A stretch of 16,540 nucleotides of DNA from UBA287 sp034190325 (lineage in GTDB: Archaea; Thermoplasmatota; UBA186; UBA287). The position numbers and the translations under genes were made by a program. The DNA lies in the NCBI GenBank assembly GCA_034190325.1, contig JAXHST010000102.1, positions 1-16,540 on the forward strand, read 5' to 3'. Below are positions 1 through 7,554 of this stretch, one piece after another; positions within the stretch are counted from its first letter, which is position 1; every line of letters starts with the position of its first letter. A model generated the notes under the pieces. That model saw only the letters and a program-made list of their open reading frames with translations. It made no database searches and was not told the origin of the DNA.

Positions 1-1275
1 GCAGAGGATTTAAAGCCCTTTTTAGAGCGCGACTGCTTTCTAGGTCTCGGAGAGGTAATGAACTACCATTCTCTTCTTATGGGCTCTAAAAAGCTGATGG
101 AAGAGCTTGAAACCTTTAAAGATAGGAGGATAGATGGACATGCACCGAAGCTGTCAGGAAAAGAGCTTGATGCTTATTGCGCTTCGGGCATAGAGAGTGA
201 CCATGAATGCGTTAGCGCTGATGAAGCATGGGAGAAGCTCAGAAAGGGTTTGAGGATAATGATCAGAGAGGGGAGCGCTGCAAGGAATATGAGAGCTCTC
301 CTTCCCCTGGTAGAAAAAGGTCAGACAGACCGTTTCATTCTCGTTACAGACGACATCAGCGCTCTTGATTTGCAGAGAGGATATGTGAATAGGGTTCTAT
401 CAAAGGCTGTATCTCTGGGCATTAAACCTGAGGTTGCCATCAGGATGGCAACTCTGAACACATGCGAATACTTTCGCATAGACTCTCTCGGTGCGATAGC
501 CCCCGGATATAGAGCTGACCTTGTTATCCTTAAAGATACAAGAGATTTTGAGCCTGAGATGGTCATAAAGGACGGTCATGTTATAGCAGAGAGCAAAAGA
601 CTTCTCATTCCCATAAAAAAGAGAGAAGCTGATGTCAGGGCAACAGTGAATGTTAAAAAAATGACGCCGAGAAGCTTTGATATCAAATTTAGAGATACAG
701 ATATGGAGAATATAAATGTCATATCTCTCATAAGGGATGAAATAGAGACAGAGTGGATAAGAGAGAAAGCAAAGGTGTTAGGGGGCTCTGTTGTGAGTGA
801 CACCGAAAGTGATATCCTCAAGGTGTGCGTTGTAGAGAGGCATAGAGCTACCGGTAGAGTCGGTAAGGGATTCGTCAGAGGATTTTCATTGAAATCTGGA
901 GCTATGGCTTCTTCTGTTGCACACGACTCGCACAACATAATAGTTGTTGGTGCAGATGACAGAGATATGCACAGAGCTCTGGAGGCAGTCTCTGCATACG
1001 GTGGAGGTTTAGTTGTTGTCAATAAAGGAAAGGTGCTTGGCGCTCTGAAACTTCCGATAGGCGGCCTTATGAGCGACAGGAGCATAGAAGAGGTATCAGA
1101 ATCCATGCAAAACATAAATGAGCATGCTGCATCATTGGGCTGTGAACTTGATGAGCCGTTCATGACGCTTTCCTTTCTTACAGTGCCTGTGATACCGAAG
1201 CTCAGAGTTACAGACATGGGTCTAATCGATGTTTCAAGGCAGAAGCGCATACCGCTTTTCACAGAGTCTTCGTAA
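1..1275 (+). CDS. ade: Adenine deaminase, 3' part (5' end outside window)
   Basis: The frame is open from base 1 and reads through the ATG at 58, so the gene begins upstream of the window and ends at TAA 1273-1275. About 425 C-terminal residues are present; family members run to roughly 550-600, so the N-terminal part with the HxH metal site is missing. Family features visible are GLGEVMNY before the internal Met, GHAP and SDHE (metal or substrate histidines), TDDISALDL with its acidic residues, and a C-terminal amidohydrolase tail (ATLNTCEYFRI, APGYRADLVIL) followed by the extra C-terminal domain typical of adenine deaminase. The enzyme converts adenine to hypoxanthine and ammonia in cytoplasmic purine salvage. 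No partner gene is visible upstream. A cyclic-imide or other amidohydrolase is less likely because the C-terminal domain fits adenine deaminase along its whole length. Confidence 0.9.
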   Translation, partial: AEDLKPFLERDCFLGLGEVMNYHSLLMGSKKLMEELETFKDRRIDGHAPKLSGKELDAYCASGIESDHECVSADEAWEKLRKGLRIMIREGSAARNMRALLPLVEKGQTDRFILVTDDISALDLQRGYVNRVLSKAVSLGIKPEVAIRMATLNTCEYFRIDSLGAIAPGYRADLVILKDTRDFEPEMVIKDGHVIAESKRLLIPIKKREADVRATVNVKKMTPRSFDIKFRDTDMENINVISLIRDEIETEWIREKAKVLGGSVVSDTESDILKVCVVERHRATGRVGKGFVRGFSLKSGAMASSVAHDSHNIIVVGADDRDMHRALEAVSAYGGGLVVVNKGKVLGALKLPIGGLMSDRSIEEVSESMQNINEHAASLGCELDEPFMTLSFLTVPVIPKLRVTDMGLIDVSRQKRIPLFTESS

Positions 1276-1304
1276 TTTTTGAAGTTTAGAAAAAGGTGAA
1301 GAAA

Positions 1305-1400
1305 ATGGGCAATAGGTTGACTGGCGAGCTGGCTAAAAGCATCAATATAAAGGCAATTCTATCCTATTCAACAGAGCGCAGGCAGGAAAAAATTATATAA
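1305..1400 (+). CDS. Possible 31-codon small ORF after ade
   Basis: ATG at 1305 is preceded by AGGTGA at 1294-1299, five bases away, which is good Shine-Dalgarno spacing. The reading frame runs 31 codons to TAA at 1398-1400. It starts 29 bases after the adenine deaminase stop, so it could be translated from the same transcript. The product is small and charged, with a Lys/Arg/Glu-rich C-terminus (STERRQEKII) and no membrane helix. I recognise no family. Its last codons overlap the TATA box assigned to the next gene, so the open frame may be chance. Confidence 0.3.
   Translation: MGNRLTGELAKSINIKAILSYSTERRQEKII
1393..1400 (+). promoter_or_regulatory. TATA box for the DUF4097 membrane protein gene
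   Basis: TTATATAA is centred about 26 bases upstream of ATG 1423. That is the archaeal box A to start-site distance, so transcription would begin at or next to the start codon and the mRNA would be leaderless. Confidence 0.6.
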
Positions 1401-1422
1401 GGAAGCATGCTCCTTGAAGTGC

Positions 1423-2943
1423 ATGAAAAGCTCTTTAGCTGCAGTGCTTCTTATACTTCAGGGTGTTATAAACCTTTTGACCTCTGCGATCTTTCTTGCG
1501 ATTCCAAACATGACGCTAAGTTTTGTTGAAGGTGTGCCCTCTTTCGTGCTCTCTTTTCTCACCCTGTTCTCTGGTGCTTTCGCGGTCATGGGGATCCTTC
1601 AGATAGTGGCTGGCGCCGGGGTTTTAACCGGTGCATCATGGTCTTGGGGGCTTGGTATTGGTGTATCAATTCTGGGGCTATTTAACATTCCGATAGGCAC
1701 GGTACTGGCTATAATCTGCCTTATTATTCTCCTATCATCCAGAGAAGAGTTTGATGTGGAAAAAGGAGAGAATAAAGAGTGGCCTCTCATTCTTGGCACA
1801 ATGCTGGTTGTTGCGGGAGCATTATGGGTGCTTGGAGCTTACGTTGAAACCCCCTATGCATGGGCTCTGGCATTCGGTATTATAGGCATAGCTCTTATGA
1901 TCCTTGATAGAGCTCTGAAAACAGAGACAAAAGGGCTTGAAATCCTGGGGGAGATCTCTCTGGGCATAGGAGTTTTTCTTGCACTATTTGTTTCCAATAT
2001 CCGTATTGAGTACCTGGCAGCACCCATAATAGTGAGCGGTCTTCTCATAATCGTTGCGTACTACATCTCACGAAGGAACAGAGGAGCAGGTAAGATTATT
2101 GCTGTGCTCTGCATAGCAGCTGTGCTCGGTTCTGTTTGCTCTCCGCTCTATCAAATTGAGTGGGGTGAAGATCAAATGAGCATTGAGTGGAATGAGGTCT
2201 GGATTGGAAACGAACTCATCGTTTCAGAAATTTCAGAAACGAAATATTTTGAGCCTAAGGAAAGGGTGAGCATAAACAATGTAAACGGCGGTATAACCAT
2301 AAAAGGATGGGACGAAAACAGGATCAAGCTCGATTACACCAAGCGTGCCTCCAGCGAATCTCTCCTGAATGATATAGAGATAAACATTACAGAAAGCGAT
2401 GATGAGCTTGTTGTAGCAACAGAACGCCCTGGAGCGTCGGGTTGGGTAGCTGTTGAATACAAGATTATGGTGCCGGAGAGCACTTCAGAGGTCATTCTGA
2501 AGACGAGCAATGGGGAAATAGCCATAGAGGGGTTGAGTAAAGTCCGGATACTGGAAGCAGAGAACATTAATGATAGGATATATGTAAAAGAGGTTGATGG
2601 GGAGTATGCAAAGCTTCATATCACAAACGACGAGGTTGAAGTAGAAGCTTCAAGATTTCAGAATCTCAGCGCTGATACAGTAAATGGTGATTTAGAGTTT
2701 GCCCTGAAAAGGATAGGAAATATAACCCTTGAAACTACGAATGGGGCTATTAGCATAAGCTCTCCAGATTACAGTAATGTCACTATCCATGCGGTGACTT
2801 CCAACGGAGAAATAGAGCTTGATGATGACATACCTGTTGTTATAGATGAGACATCAAGAGACAGGCTGATAGCGCATGCTGGCTCTCCAACCTACAGAAT
2901 TGATATAAAAACGATCAATGGTGATATAGATATAGAGTCCTGA
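1423..2943 (+). CDS. Polytopic membrane protein with C-terminal DUF4097-like adhesin domain
   Basis: The start is placed at ATG 1423 because the TATA box at 1393-1400 predicts initiation there; an in-frame TTG at 1414 would add three residues. The first ~250 residues form about eight hydrophobic helices with short loops. Residues from about 280 to the end contain at least six repeats of the type T-x-N-G-x-I-x-I (for example TSNGEIAI, TTNGAISI, TINGDIDI). This periodicity is characteristic of the DUF4097/putative-adhesin right-handed beta-helix (PF13349 type). The beta domain would face outside if the last helix (about 226-244) exits the membrane. The cellular role is unknown; bacterial relatives are often linked to envelope stress or transmembrane regulators, but no such regulator is visible here. 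It is probably a single-gene unit, convergent with the next gene. Confidence 0.75.
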   Translation: MKSSLAAVLLILQGVINLLTSAIFLAIPNMTLSFVEGVPSFVLSFLTLFSGAFAVMGILQIVAGAGVLTGASWSWGLGIGVSILGLFNIPIGTVLAIICLIILLSSREEFDVEKGENKEWPLILGTMLVVAGALWVLGAYVETPYAWALAFGIIGIALMILDRALKTETKGLEILGEISLGIGVFLALFVSNIRIEYLAAPIIVSGLLIIVAYYISRRNRGAGKIIAVLCIAAVLGSVCSPLYQIEWGEDQMSIEWNEVWIGNELIVSEISETKYFEPKERVSINNVNGGITIKGWDENRIKLDYTKRASSESLLNDIEINITESDDELVVATERPGASGWVAVEYKIMVPESTSEVILKTSNGEIAIEGLSKVRILEAENINDRIYVKEVDGEYAKLHITNDEVEVEASRFQNLSADTVNGDLEFALKRIGNITLETTNGAISISSPDYSNVTIHAVTSNGEIELDDDIPVVIDETSRDRLIAHAGSPTYRIDIKTINGDIDIES

Positions 2944-3005
2944 GAAGAATGAGGCTGGCGTTGTGATGGATGCATCTGGTTGCGTCCAGAGCTGTGTTAC
3001 TAAGT

Positions 3006-3035
3006 GGCTGTGATGTGGGCGCTTTGCTCACAGCC
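3006..3035. terminator. Hairpin between convergent genes
   Basis: GGCTGTGA (3006-3013) and TCACAGCC (3028-3035) are perfect 8-base inverted repeats with a 14-base loop, lying between the converging ends of the DUF4097 and E2-like genes. The right arm includes the stop codon of the minus-strand gene. No long T-run follows on either strand, so a terminator role is only a guess. Confidence 0.3.
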
Positions 3036-3717
3036 CCTCAAGGCTTTCAAGCAACTTTTTTACCTCGGTTAAAAACTCGGCTGGAGTGCTAGCCAGCGCC
3101 GCAAAATGATCCCAGATTATCGTGAGGTTCATAATCTTTCTCTTCTCTATCCTGCTATCAACGATCCACGGCTTTTCTATCATCGAGCATACGATGAGCG
3201 AGCTAACAACATCGCCAGTAAGCATGGCAGAACAATTATCTATCATACCCAAAGTGCCCACATTTGATATAGTAAAAAAGGGCTCTAAGGGAAAGAGCTG
3301 CCCTTTTGGTTCTTCCCTGGCTTTCTCTACTCTCTCATTTAGCTCCTCTGCGAGCTCAACGATGCTTTTTTTATCAGCTTCATCTATCCACACACCGTTT
3401 GAAAAGTCTCCAACCTGCACGGGAAGGAATATCTTCATGCTTTCTGGTAGATACACCCGATCAATTCTCTCCAACCATCTCCCTGCCAGTATAGGGTGAT
3501 GTTTCAGTGCTATTGCTGATGCTCTGACAACCATTGCTGTTATCTTTATCTTTTTTTCCTTTTTTGCGAACTCTATAGCTTCAGTCATATCAACTGGCAC
3601 CGTTAGAGAGCATGAGTAGCTCCTCTCGCAATGGGATAGCTGCCGCAGGGAGAGCATGAAATCATCAAGCTGGTAGTACGCTCTTCCCTTTTCATCAGTA
3701 TCATATATCCTATGCAT
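3028..3717 (-). CDS. Stand-alone E2-type (2-oxoacid dehydrogenase) acyltransferase domain protein, active-site motif incomplete
   Basis: The 229-residue product matches the CAT/E2 catalytic fold (PF00198 type) along its length: an N-terminal strand with LTVPVDMTEAI, a central KITAMVVRASAIAL segment, the hallmark FTISNVGTLG (148-157) and a C-terminal IWDHFAALAS with a TPAEFL helix. It has no lipoyl or E1-binding domain, so it is not a normal E2 subunit. The family active site is H-x3-D-G. Here His204 is kept, but the aligned Asp and Gly are Leu and Ala, while the spacing to the following Phe-Leu is unchanged. It may be a diverged acyltransferase with another substrate or a non-catalytic relative. 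No dehydrogenase E1 or E3 gene is near. It is transcribed divergently from rnf. Confidence 0.7.
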   Translation of the reverse strand: MHRIYDTDEKGRAYYQLDDFMLSLRQLSHCERSYSCSLTVPVDMTEAIEFAKKEKKIKITAMVVRASAIALKHHPILAGRWLERIDRVYLPESMKIFLPVQVGDFSNGVWIDEADKKSIVELAEELNERVEKAREEPKGQLFPLEPFFTISNVGTLGMIDNCSAMLTGDVVSSLIVCSMIEKPWIVDSRIEKRKIMNLTIIWDHFAALASTPAEFLTEVKKLLESLEGL

Positions 3718-3737
3718 GATTGTTATAGTGAAGTCAG

Positions 3738-3768
3738 TATATCTCTCTAACTATTACGGGTCTTATAT
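3738..3768 (-). promoter_or_regulatory. Promoter region of the E2-like gene
   Basis: Read on the minus strand there are two TATA-like elements: AGATATACT near 3736-3744, about 23 bases before the ATG (leaderless), and GCATATAAGA near 3761-3770, which would leave a leader of about 20 bases without a Shine-Dalgarno site. I cannot choose between them with certainty. Confidence 0.4.
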
Positions 3769-4053
3769 GCCTATGTTCCCTCCTGGCTCCAGAGTCCATG
3801 GGAACAGTATATTTTCCTATGCCGAAGAGAGAAATTCTGAGGTACAGCTTCCAGCTTTTCACCTGAGAGCGCACAGGTTAACTTTCAATCCCGAAGCTTC
3901 TGAACTGGGTATATGCTTCAGAATAAGATCTCTAACACTTCTCCAGACGCATTAGAGCGCAAACCAATCAAAAGCGAGTTGAGGTAGTAGCAATGTGCTT
4001 TGAAGCGCTTTCTTTGTTGTTTTATATATTTTTCTCCGTTTTTAAGGTAAATC

Positions 4054-4061
4054 CTATATAT
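4054..4061 (+). promoter_or_regulatory. TATA box for the rnf operon
   Basis: CTATATAT is centred about 28 bases upstream of ATG 4086, predicting a leaderless or almost leaderless rnf transcript. A second TATA-like element, TTTATATAT at 4021-4029, would start transcription near 4050 and give a leader of about 36 bases without a Shine-Dalgarno site. Confidence 0.5.
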
Positions 4062-4085
4062 GCGTAATGCGCTTTCGTTAATGTT

Positions 4086-5366
4086 ATGCGTGGGGTTCAT
4101 GTTCCATACAATAAGGTGACTTCCGGGCGCGGTATAGAAAGTTTGCCATTGCCAGAGCATGTTATCGTTCCTCTCCACCAGCATACAGGAGCACCTGCAG
4201 AGGCTGTAGTTCAGAAGGGGGATGAAGTTAAAGCGGGGCAGCTCATAGGGCAGGCAAAGAGCTATGTGTCAGCTAACATACATGCCAGCATCTGTGGCAC
4301 TATAAAGGAAATAAAGGATTTTTACATACCCACAGGAATGAAGACCAGGTGTGTTGTTATAGAAGGTAATGGGAAAGAGGAGAAAGCATTTATGGATCCT
4401 CTACCTGAGAGCGCCAGTAAAGAAGAGCTGCTTGCAAGGATAAAGGATGCGGGCATAGTTGGTATGGGCGGTGCGCAATTCCCGACGCATGTGAAGCTGG
4501 ATGCAAAGAAGCCCATAGATACGCTTATAATAAATGGCTCAGAGTGCGAGCCCTTTGTCACAAGCGACGATAGACTTATGGTTGAGCACATAGACGAAGT
4601 CATACAGGGCACAAGGATAGCAATGAAAATCCTGGGGGTAAAGAAAGCAATATTTGCGATAGAGAACAACAAGAAGGAGGCTATAGAGAGGGTTAAGCAG
4701 GCATGCGCAAACAGCGAGATTGAAGTAAAAGTGCTGCGTTCTTTATATCCGCAGGGCGCTGAAAAAACTCTTATCTATAATGTGTTGAAGCGTGTTGTTC
4801 CTATGGGCGGTTTGCCACTTGATGTTGGGGTTGTTGTTCAGAATGTTGCCACGCTCAAAGCAATAAGGGATGCGTGCTATGAAGGGAAACCACTCATAGA
4901 GAGGATTGTCACAGTCACAGGATCTGTAAAGGAGCCAAAGAACCTTGTTGTGCCTGTAGGTACAGAATTTTCCTATCTCATAGAAAGCTGCGGAGGTGCG
5001 AGCGAAGAGCTTGCTAAAGTGATAAATGGTGGACCAATGATGGGGATAGCGCAGCCTTCTTTAGATGTACCTGTTATTAAGGGGACAAACTGTGTTTTGG
5101 CTATGGGAAAAAGCATGGTAAGGAAGTATGAGGAGAAGGATTGCATAAGGTGTTCAAAATGCGTCTCCGTTTGCCCTCAAAATCTTTTGCCAACAACGAT
5201 AGCGCTCTATGCCAAGAATAAAAGGTATGATGATTGCGAGCGCTTAAGCGTAATGAACTGCGTTGAGTGCGGTTGCTGCTCTTATGTTTGTCCTGCTAGG
5301 ATACCCATAGTTCAATATGCAAAGCTAGCTAAAGCAGAGGTTATAGCAAAGAGGAGGCGAAGTTAA
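4086..5366 (+). CDS. rnfC: Rnf electron-transport complex subunit C
   Basis: The peripheral cytoplasmic subunit of the ion-translocating Rnf complex, which in bacteria carries the NADH site. In order it shows the N-terminal GVHVPYNK segment, a biotinyl-lipoyl-like barrel (residues about 25-95), the flavin/nucleotide-fold signature GIVGMGGAQFPTHVKL (123-138), NGSECEPF (150-157), an SLBB-like region, and two ferredoxin-type [4Fe-4S] motifs, Cys353/356/359/363 and Cys392/395/398/402. At 426 residues it has the usual length. The start is set by the match of GVHVP to family N-termini and by the TATA spacing. It ends by overlapping rnfD by one base (TAATG) with GAGGAGG eight bases before the rnfD start. 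What replaces NADH as partner, if anything, cannot be read from the sequence. Confidence 0.93.
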   Translation: MRGVHVPYNKVTSGRGIESLPLPEHVIVPLHQHTGAPAEAVVQKGDEVKAGQLIGQAKSYVSANIHASICGTIKEIKDFYIPTGMKTRCVVIEGNGKEEKAFMDPLPESASKEELLARIKDAGIVGMGGAQFPTHVKLDAKKPIDTLIINGSECEPFVTSDDRLMVEHIDEVIQGTRIAMKILGVKKAIFAIENNKKEAIERVKQACANSEIEVKVLRSLYPQGAEKTLIYNVLKRVVPMGGLPLDVGVVVQNVATLKAIRDACYEGKPLIERIVTVTGSVKEPKNLVVPVGTEFSYLIESCGGASEELAKVINGGPMMGIAQPSLDVPVIKGTNCVLAMGKSMVRKYEEKDCIRCSKCVSVCPQNLLPTTIALYAKNKRYDDCERLSVMNCVECGCCSYVCPARIPIVQYAKLAKAEVIAKRRRS

Positions 5367-6283
5367 TGGAAGTAAGTGTGAGTCCGCATATAAAGAGCGA
5401 TCGGGATGTAAGGAAGATAATGTTGTGCGTTGTTTTAGCGCTTATTCCGAGCGCAATAGCAGGCGTTTACTATTTCGGCTACTATGCGCTTATGATAATT
5501 GTGCTTAGCATCCTGAGCGCTCAGATAACAGAGCTCATAGGTTTTAGGCTTATGGGTAAGCCCATAGAGTTTGATGGGAGCGCTGTTGTTACGGGATTTA
5601 TACTTGCGCTCATCCTGCCACCATCAGCACCTCTGTGGATCCCTGTTGCTGGCTCTGCTTTTGCCATAGCATTCTTCAAAATTCTTTTTGGTGGACTTGG
5701 AAAGAACATATTCAATCCTGCTGCTGGTGGCAGAGTTTTCCTTTGGCTCTCCTTCACCGCAGTAATGGCATCTTTTCCTGCTCCGCTGGATGGTACTACA
5801 GCTGCAAGCCCCTTAGCCTCTAGCGCTGCATATAGCTACATGGATCTTTTCCTCGGCAGAATACCGGGAAGCATTGGTGAAACATGCAAGCTTGCAATAG
5901 TGATAGGGGGTATTATTCTCATAGCATCAGGTTTAATAGACTACATGGTGCCTCTTGTTTATGCACTTACATGCGTTATAATAGCTTTTGCTGCCGGAGC
6001 AGACCCTCTATACCATCTGCTCTCTGGGGGTTTGCTCTTTGCTGCCTTTTTCATGGCTACAGATTATGTGACAACTCCTATAACCAGGGAAGGAAGAGTA
6101 ATATTCGCTATAGGCTTAGGTATTCTAACAATGACAACAAGGCTTTTAACTGGCACAGAAAGCATATCATTTATGTTGCTCTTCATGAACGGCCTTGTGC
6201 CAGTGATAGATCGCTTTATCATGCCCAGATCTTTTGGGGAACCGAAAAAAGTAAGGATAGGAGGGAAGAAAAATGAGCAATGA
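5366..6283 (+). CDS. rnfD: Rnf complex subunit D (flavinylated membrane subunit)
   Basis: An integral membrane subunit of the NqrB/RnfD family with about eight to nine helices. Family marks are DGSAVVTGFILALILPP (about 70-86) and LGKNIFNPAAGGRVFLW (about 111-127). The covalent-FMN motif Dxx(S/T)xA(T/S) appears as DGTTAASPL: Asp142, Thr145, Ala147 and Ser148. The acceptor is therefore Ser rather than the usual Thr. Later ATDYVTTP is also typical. The subunit would carry electrons through the membrane to the outer FMN domains. The gene overlaps rnfE by 11 bases, and GGAGG at 6260-6264 serves the rnfE start. Flavinylation needs an ApbE-type transferase, which is not encoded in this window. Confidence 0.92.
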   Translation: MEVSVSPHIKSDRDVRKIMLCVVLALIPSAIAGVYYFGYYALMIIVLSILSAQITELIGFRLMGKPIEFDGSAVVTGFILALILPPSAPLWIPVAGSAFAIAFFKILFGGLGKNIFNPAAGGRVFLWLSFTAVMASFPAPLDGTTAASPLASSAAYSYMDLFLGRIPGSIGETCKLAIVIGGIILIASGLIDYMVPLVYALTCVIIAFAAGADPLYHLLSGGLLFAAFFMATDYVTTPITREGRVIFAIGLGILTMTTRLLTGTESISFMLLFMNGLVPVIDRFIMPRSFGEPKKVRIGGKKNEQ

Positions 6284-6968
6284 GAGCGAAAAAGTGAACC
6301 TCTGGGATGAGTTTTTCAAGGGCATAGGCAGGATGAATCCTATCTATATACTGCTCCTTGGACTGTGCTCAGCACTTGCAATAACAACAAGAATAGAAAA
6401 TGCTATAGTCATGAGCATCGGTGTTATATTCTGCCTCTTAGGCTCCACTGTTATAATCGCTGCTATGAGGAGATTTGTGCCTGGTGAGGTAAGAATACCT
6501 GTGTTCATATCTATCATAGCGGGTTTTGTTACCCTCTTCGGTTTTATAACGCAGGCGTATCTGCCTTCAGTTTACGGTGCTCTTGGTGTATATCTGCCAT
6601 TAATAACAACAAACTGTATACTCTACGGGAGAGCTGAAGCATATGCGCAGAGAAACCCTGTTTTACCAACCTTCATGGACGGTCTTGGAATGGGTCTTGG
6701 TTATTCCCTTGCAATATTGGGTATAGCCTTTGTTCGTGAAGTCTTAGGCTTTGGAGAAATTGTATTTCAAGACCTTGCGCAATTCAGCATAACTGTACTT
6801 CCATTTCAGGTTGGTATCTTGCAGGAGTTTGCAGGAGCATACATTGTGATGGCAGGGTACTTAGGATTTTTCATCTATCTTTCAAAAAGGAAGGAGAGAA
6901 AGAGAAAAGAAGCGATATCTCTGGAGAGAAAGAGGATGATGGAAGAGAGAAATAGGGAGGTGAGCTGA
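6273..6968 (+). CDS. rnfE: Rnf complex subunit E
   Basis: A six-helix membrane subunit of the NqrD/RnfE family. It shows NPIYILLLGLCSALAITT near the N-terminus and TTNCILYGRAEAYA in the middle, with Cys32 and Cys115. In Rnf/Nqr structures the equivalent cysteines, together with two from RnfA, hold a [2Fe-2S] cluster inside the membrane. The 231-residue product has a long basic C-terminal tail (many Lys/Arg after about residue 205) that should lie in the cytoplasm. The start ATG 6273 lies inside the end of rnfD and follows GGAGG by eight bases. The stop shares one base with the rnfA start (TGATG). In canonical C-D-G-E-A-B operons rnfG precedes this gene; here it does not. Confidence 0.92.
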   Translation: MSNESEKVNLWDEFFKGIGRMNPIYILLLGLCSALAITTRIENAIVMSIGVIFCLLGSTVIIAAMRRFVPGEVRIPVFISIIAGFVTLFGFITQAYLPSVYGALGVYLPLITTNCILYGRAEAYAQRNPVLPTFMDGLGMGLGYSLAILGIAFVREVLGFGEIVFQDLAQFSITVLPFQVGILQEFAGAYIVMAGYLGFFIYLSKRKERKRKEAISLERKRMMEERNREVS

Positions 6969-7546
6969 TGGCAGGTGATCTTTTATCATTAGCAATAGGT
7001 GCAGTTCTTGTAAACAACTTTATATTTGCACGATTCCTCGGGCTCTGTCCGTTTTTTGGTACTTCAAACAGCTGGAGCAACTCAATGGGCATGGGGCTTA
7101 TGGTAATTTTTGTCATGACATGCTCTTCTGTGCTATCATGGATTGTTGACGCCTATGTTCTCATACCACTGAATGCAACCTATATGGAAACCCTTGTCTT
7201 CATAATCATCATAGCTGTCTTTGTTCAGCTGGTTGAGCTCATAATAAGAAAGTATAGCCCTGCTCTATACAAATCCTTGGGAATATTTCTTCCGCTTATG
7301 GTTGTTAACTGTGCTATACTGGGCGTTACTCTCATAAATGCGAGAGCAGGTTATTCATTTTCTCAGGCTTTAGTAAATGGATTTTTCTCAGGAGTAGGCT
7401 TCTGGTTCGCAATGATTCTTATGGCTGCAATAAGAGAGAGACTGGAACTTCTAAATATTCCTGAATCTGTCAGGGGTGTGCCGATAGCAATAGTTGTTGC
7501 TGCAGGTTTTTCCATGGCCTTCAGAGCTTTTTCGGGATTGGTGTAG
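6968..7546 (+). CDS. rnfA: Rnf complex subunit A
   Basis: A six-helix membrane subunit of the NqrE/RnfA family, 192 residues. VNNFIFARFLGLCPFFGTS (about 15-33) and LPLMVVNCAILGV (about 108-120) are the signature segments; Cys27 and Cys115 would complete the RnfA/RnfE [2Fe-2S] site. Pseudo-symmetry with RnfE is visible in the matching Cys positions. Translation is set up by a near-perfect Shine-Dalgarno GGAGGTGA at 6956-6963 in front of ATG 6968. rnfG follows after eight bases. Confidence 0.93.
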   Translation: MAGDLLSLAIGAVLVNNFIFARFLGLCPFFGTSNSWSNSMGMGLMVIFVMTCSSVLSWIVDAYVLIPLNATYMETLVFIIIIAVFVQLVELIIRKYSPALYKSLGIFLPLMVVNCAILGVTLINARAGYSFSQALVNGFFSGVGFWFAMILMAAIRERLELLNIPESVRGVPIAIVVAAGFSMAFRAFSGLV

Positions 7547-7554
7547 GTGGTAAG

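Larger units (their letters stand above)
3718..4085. other. Divergent intergenic region between the E2-like gene and rnfC
   Basis: These 368 bases hold no convincing gene on either strand. They carry the two outward promoters, a 7-base inverted repeat TGTTCCC (3774-3780) / GGGAACA (3800-3806) that could be an operator half-site pair, and two copies of GCGCTTTC (4005-4012 and 4069-4076), one on each side of the rnfC TATA elements. The 79-codon open frame in the left part resembles no protein family. Confidence 0.5.

Noticed and set aside
576..1262. Long minus-strand open frame opposite adenine deaminase
   Set aside because: It is antisense to a clearly recognised gene, and its translation is Ser/Thr/Leu-rich without family features.
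3716..3955. 79-codon plus-strand frame in the E2-like/rnfC gap
   Set aside because: No Shine-Dalgarno site, no recognisable protein features, and it starts within the divergent promoter.
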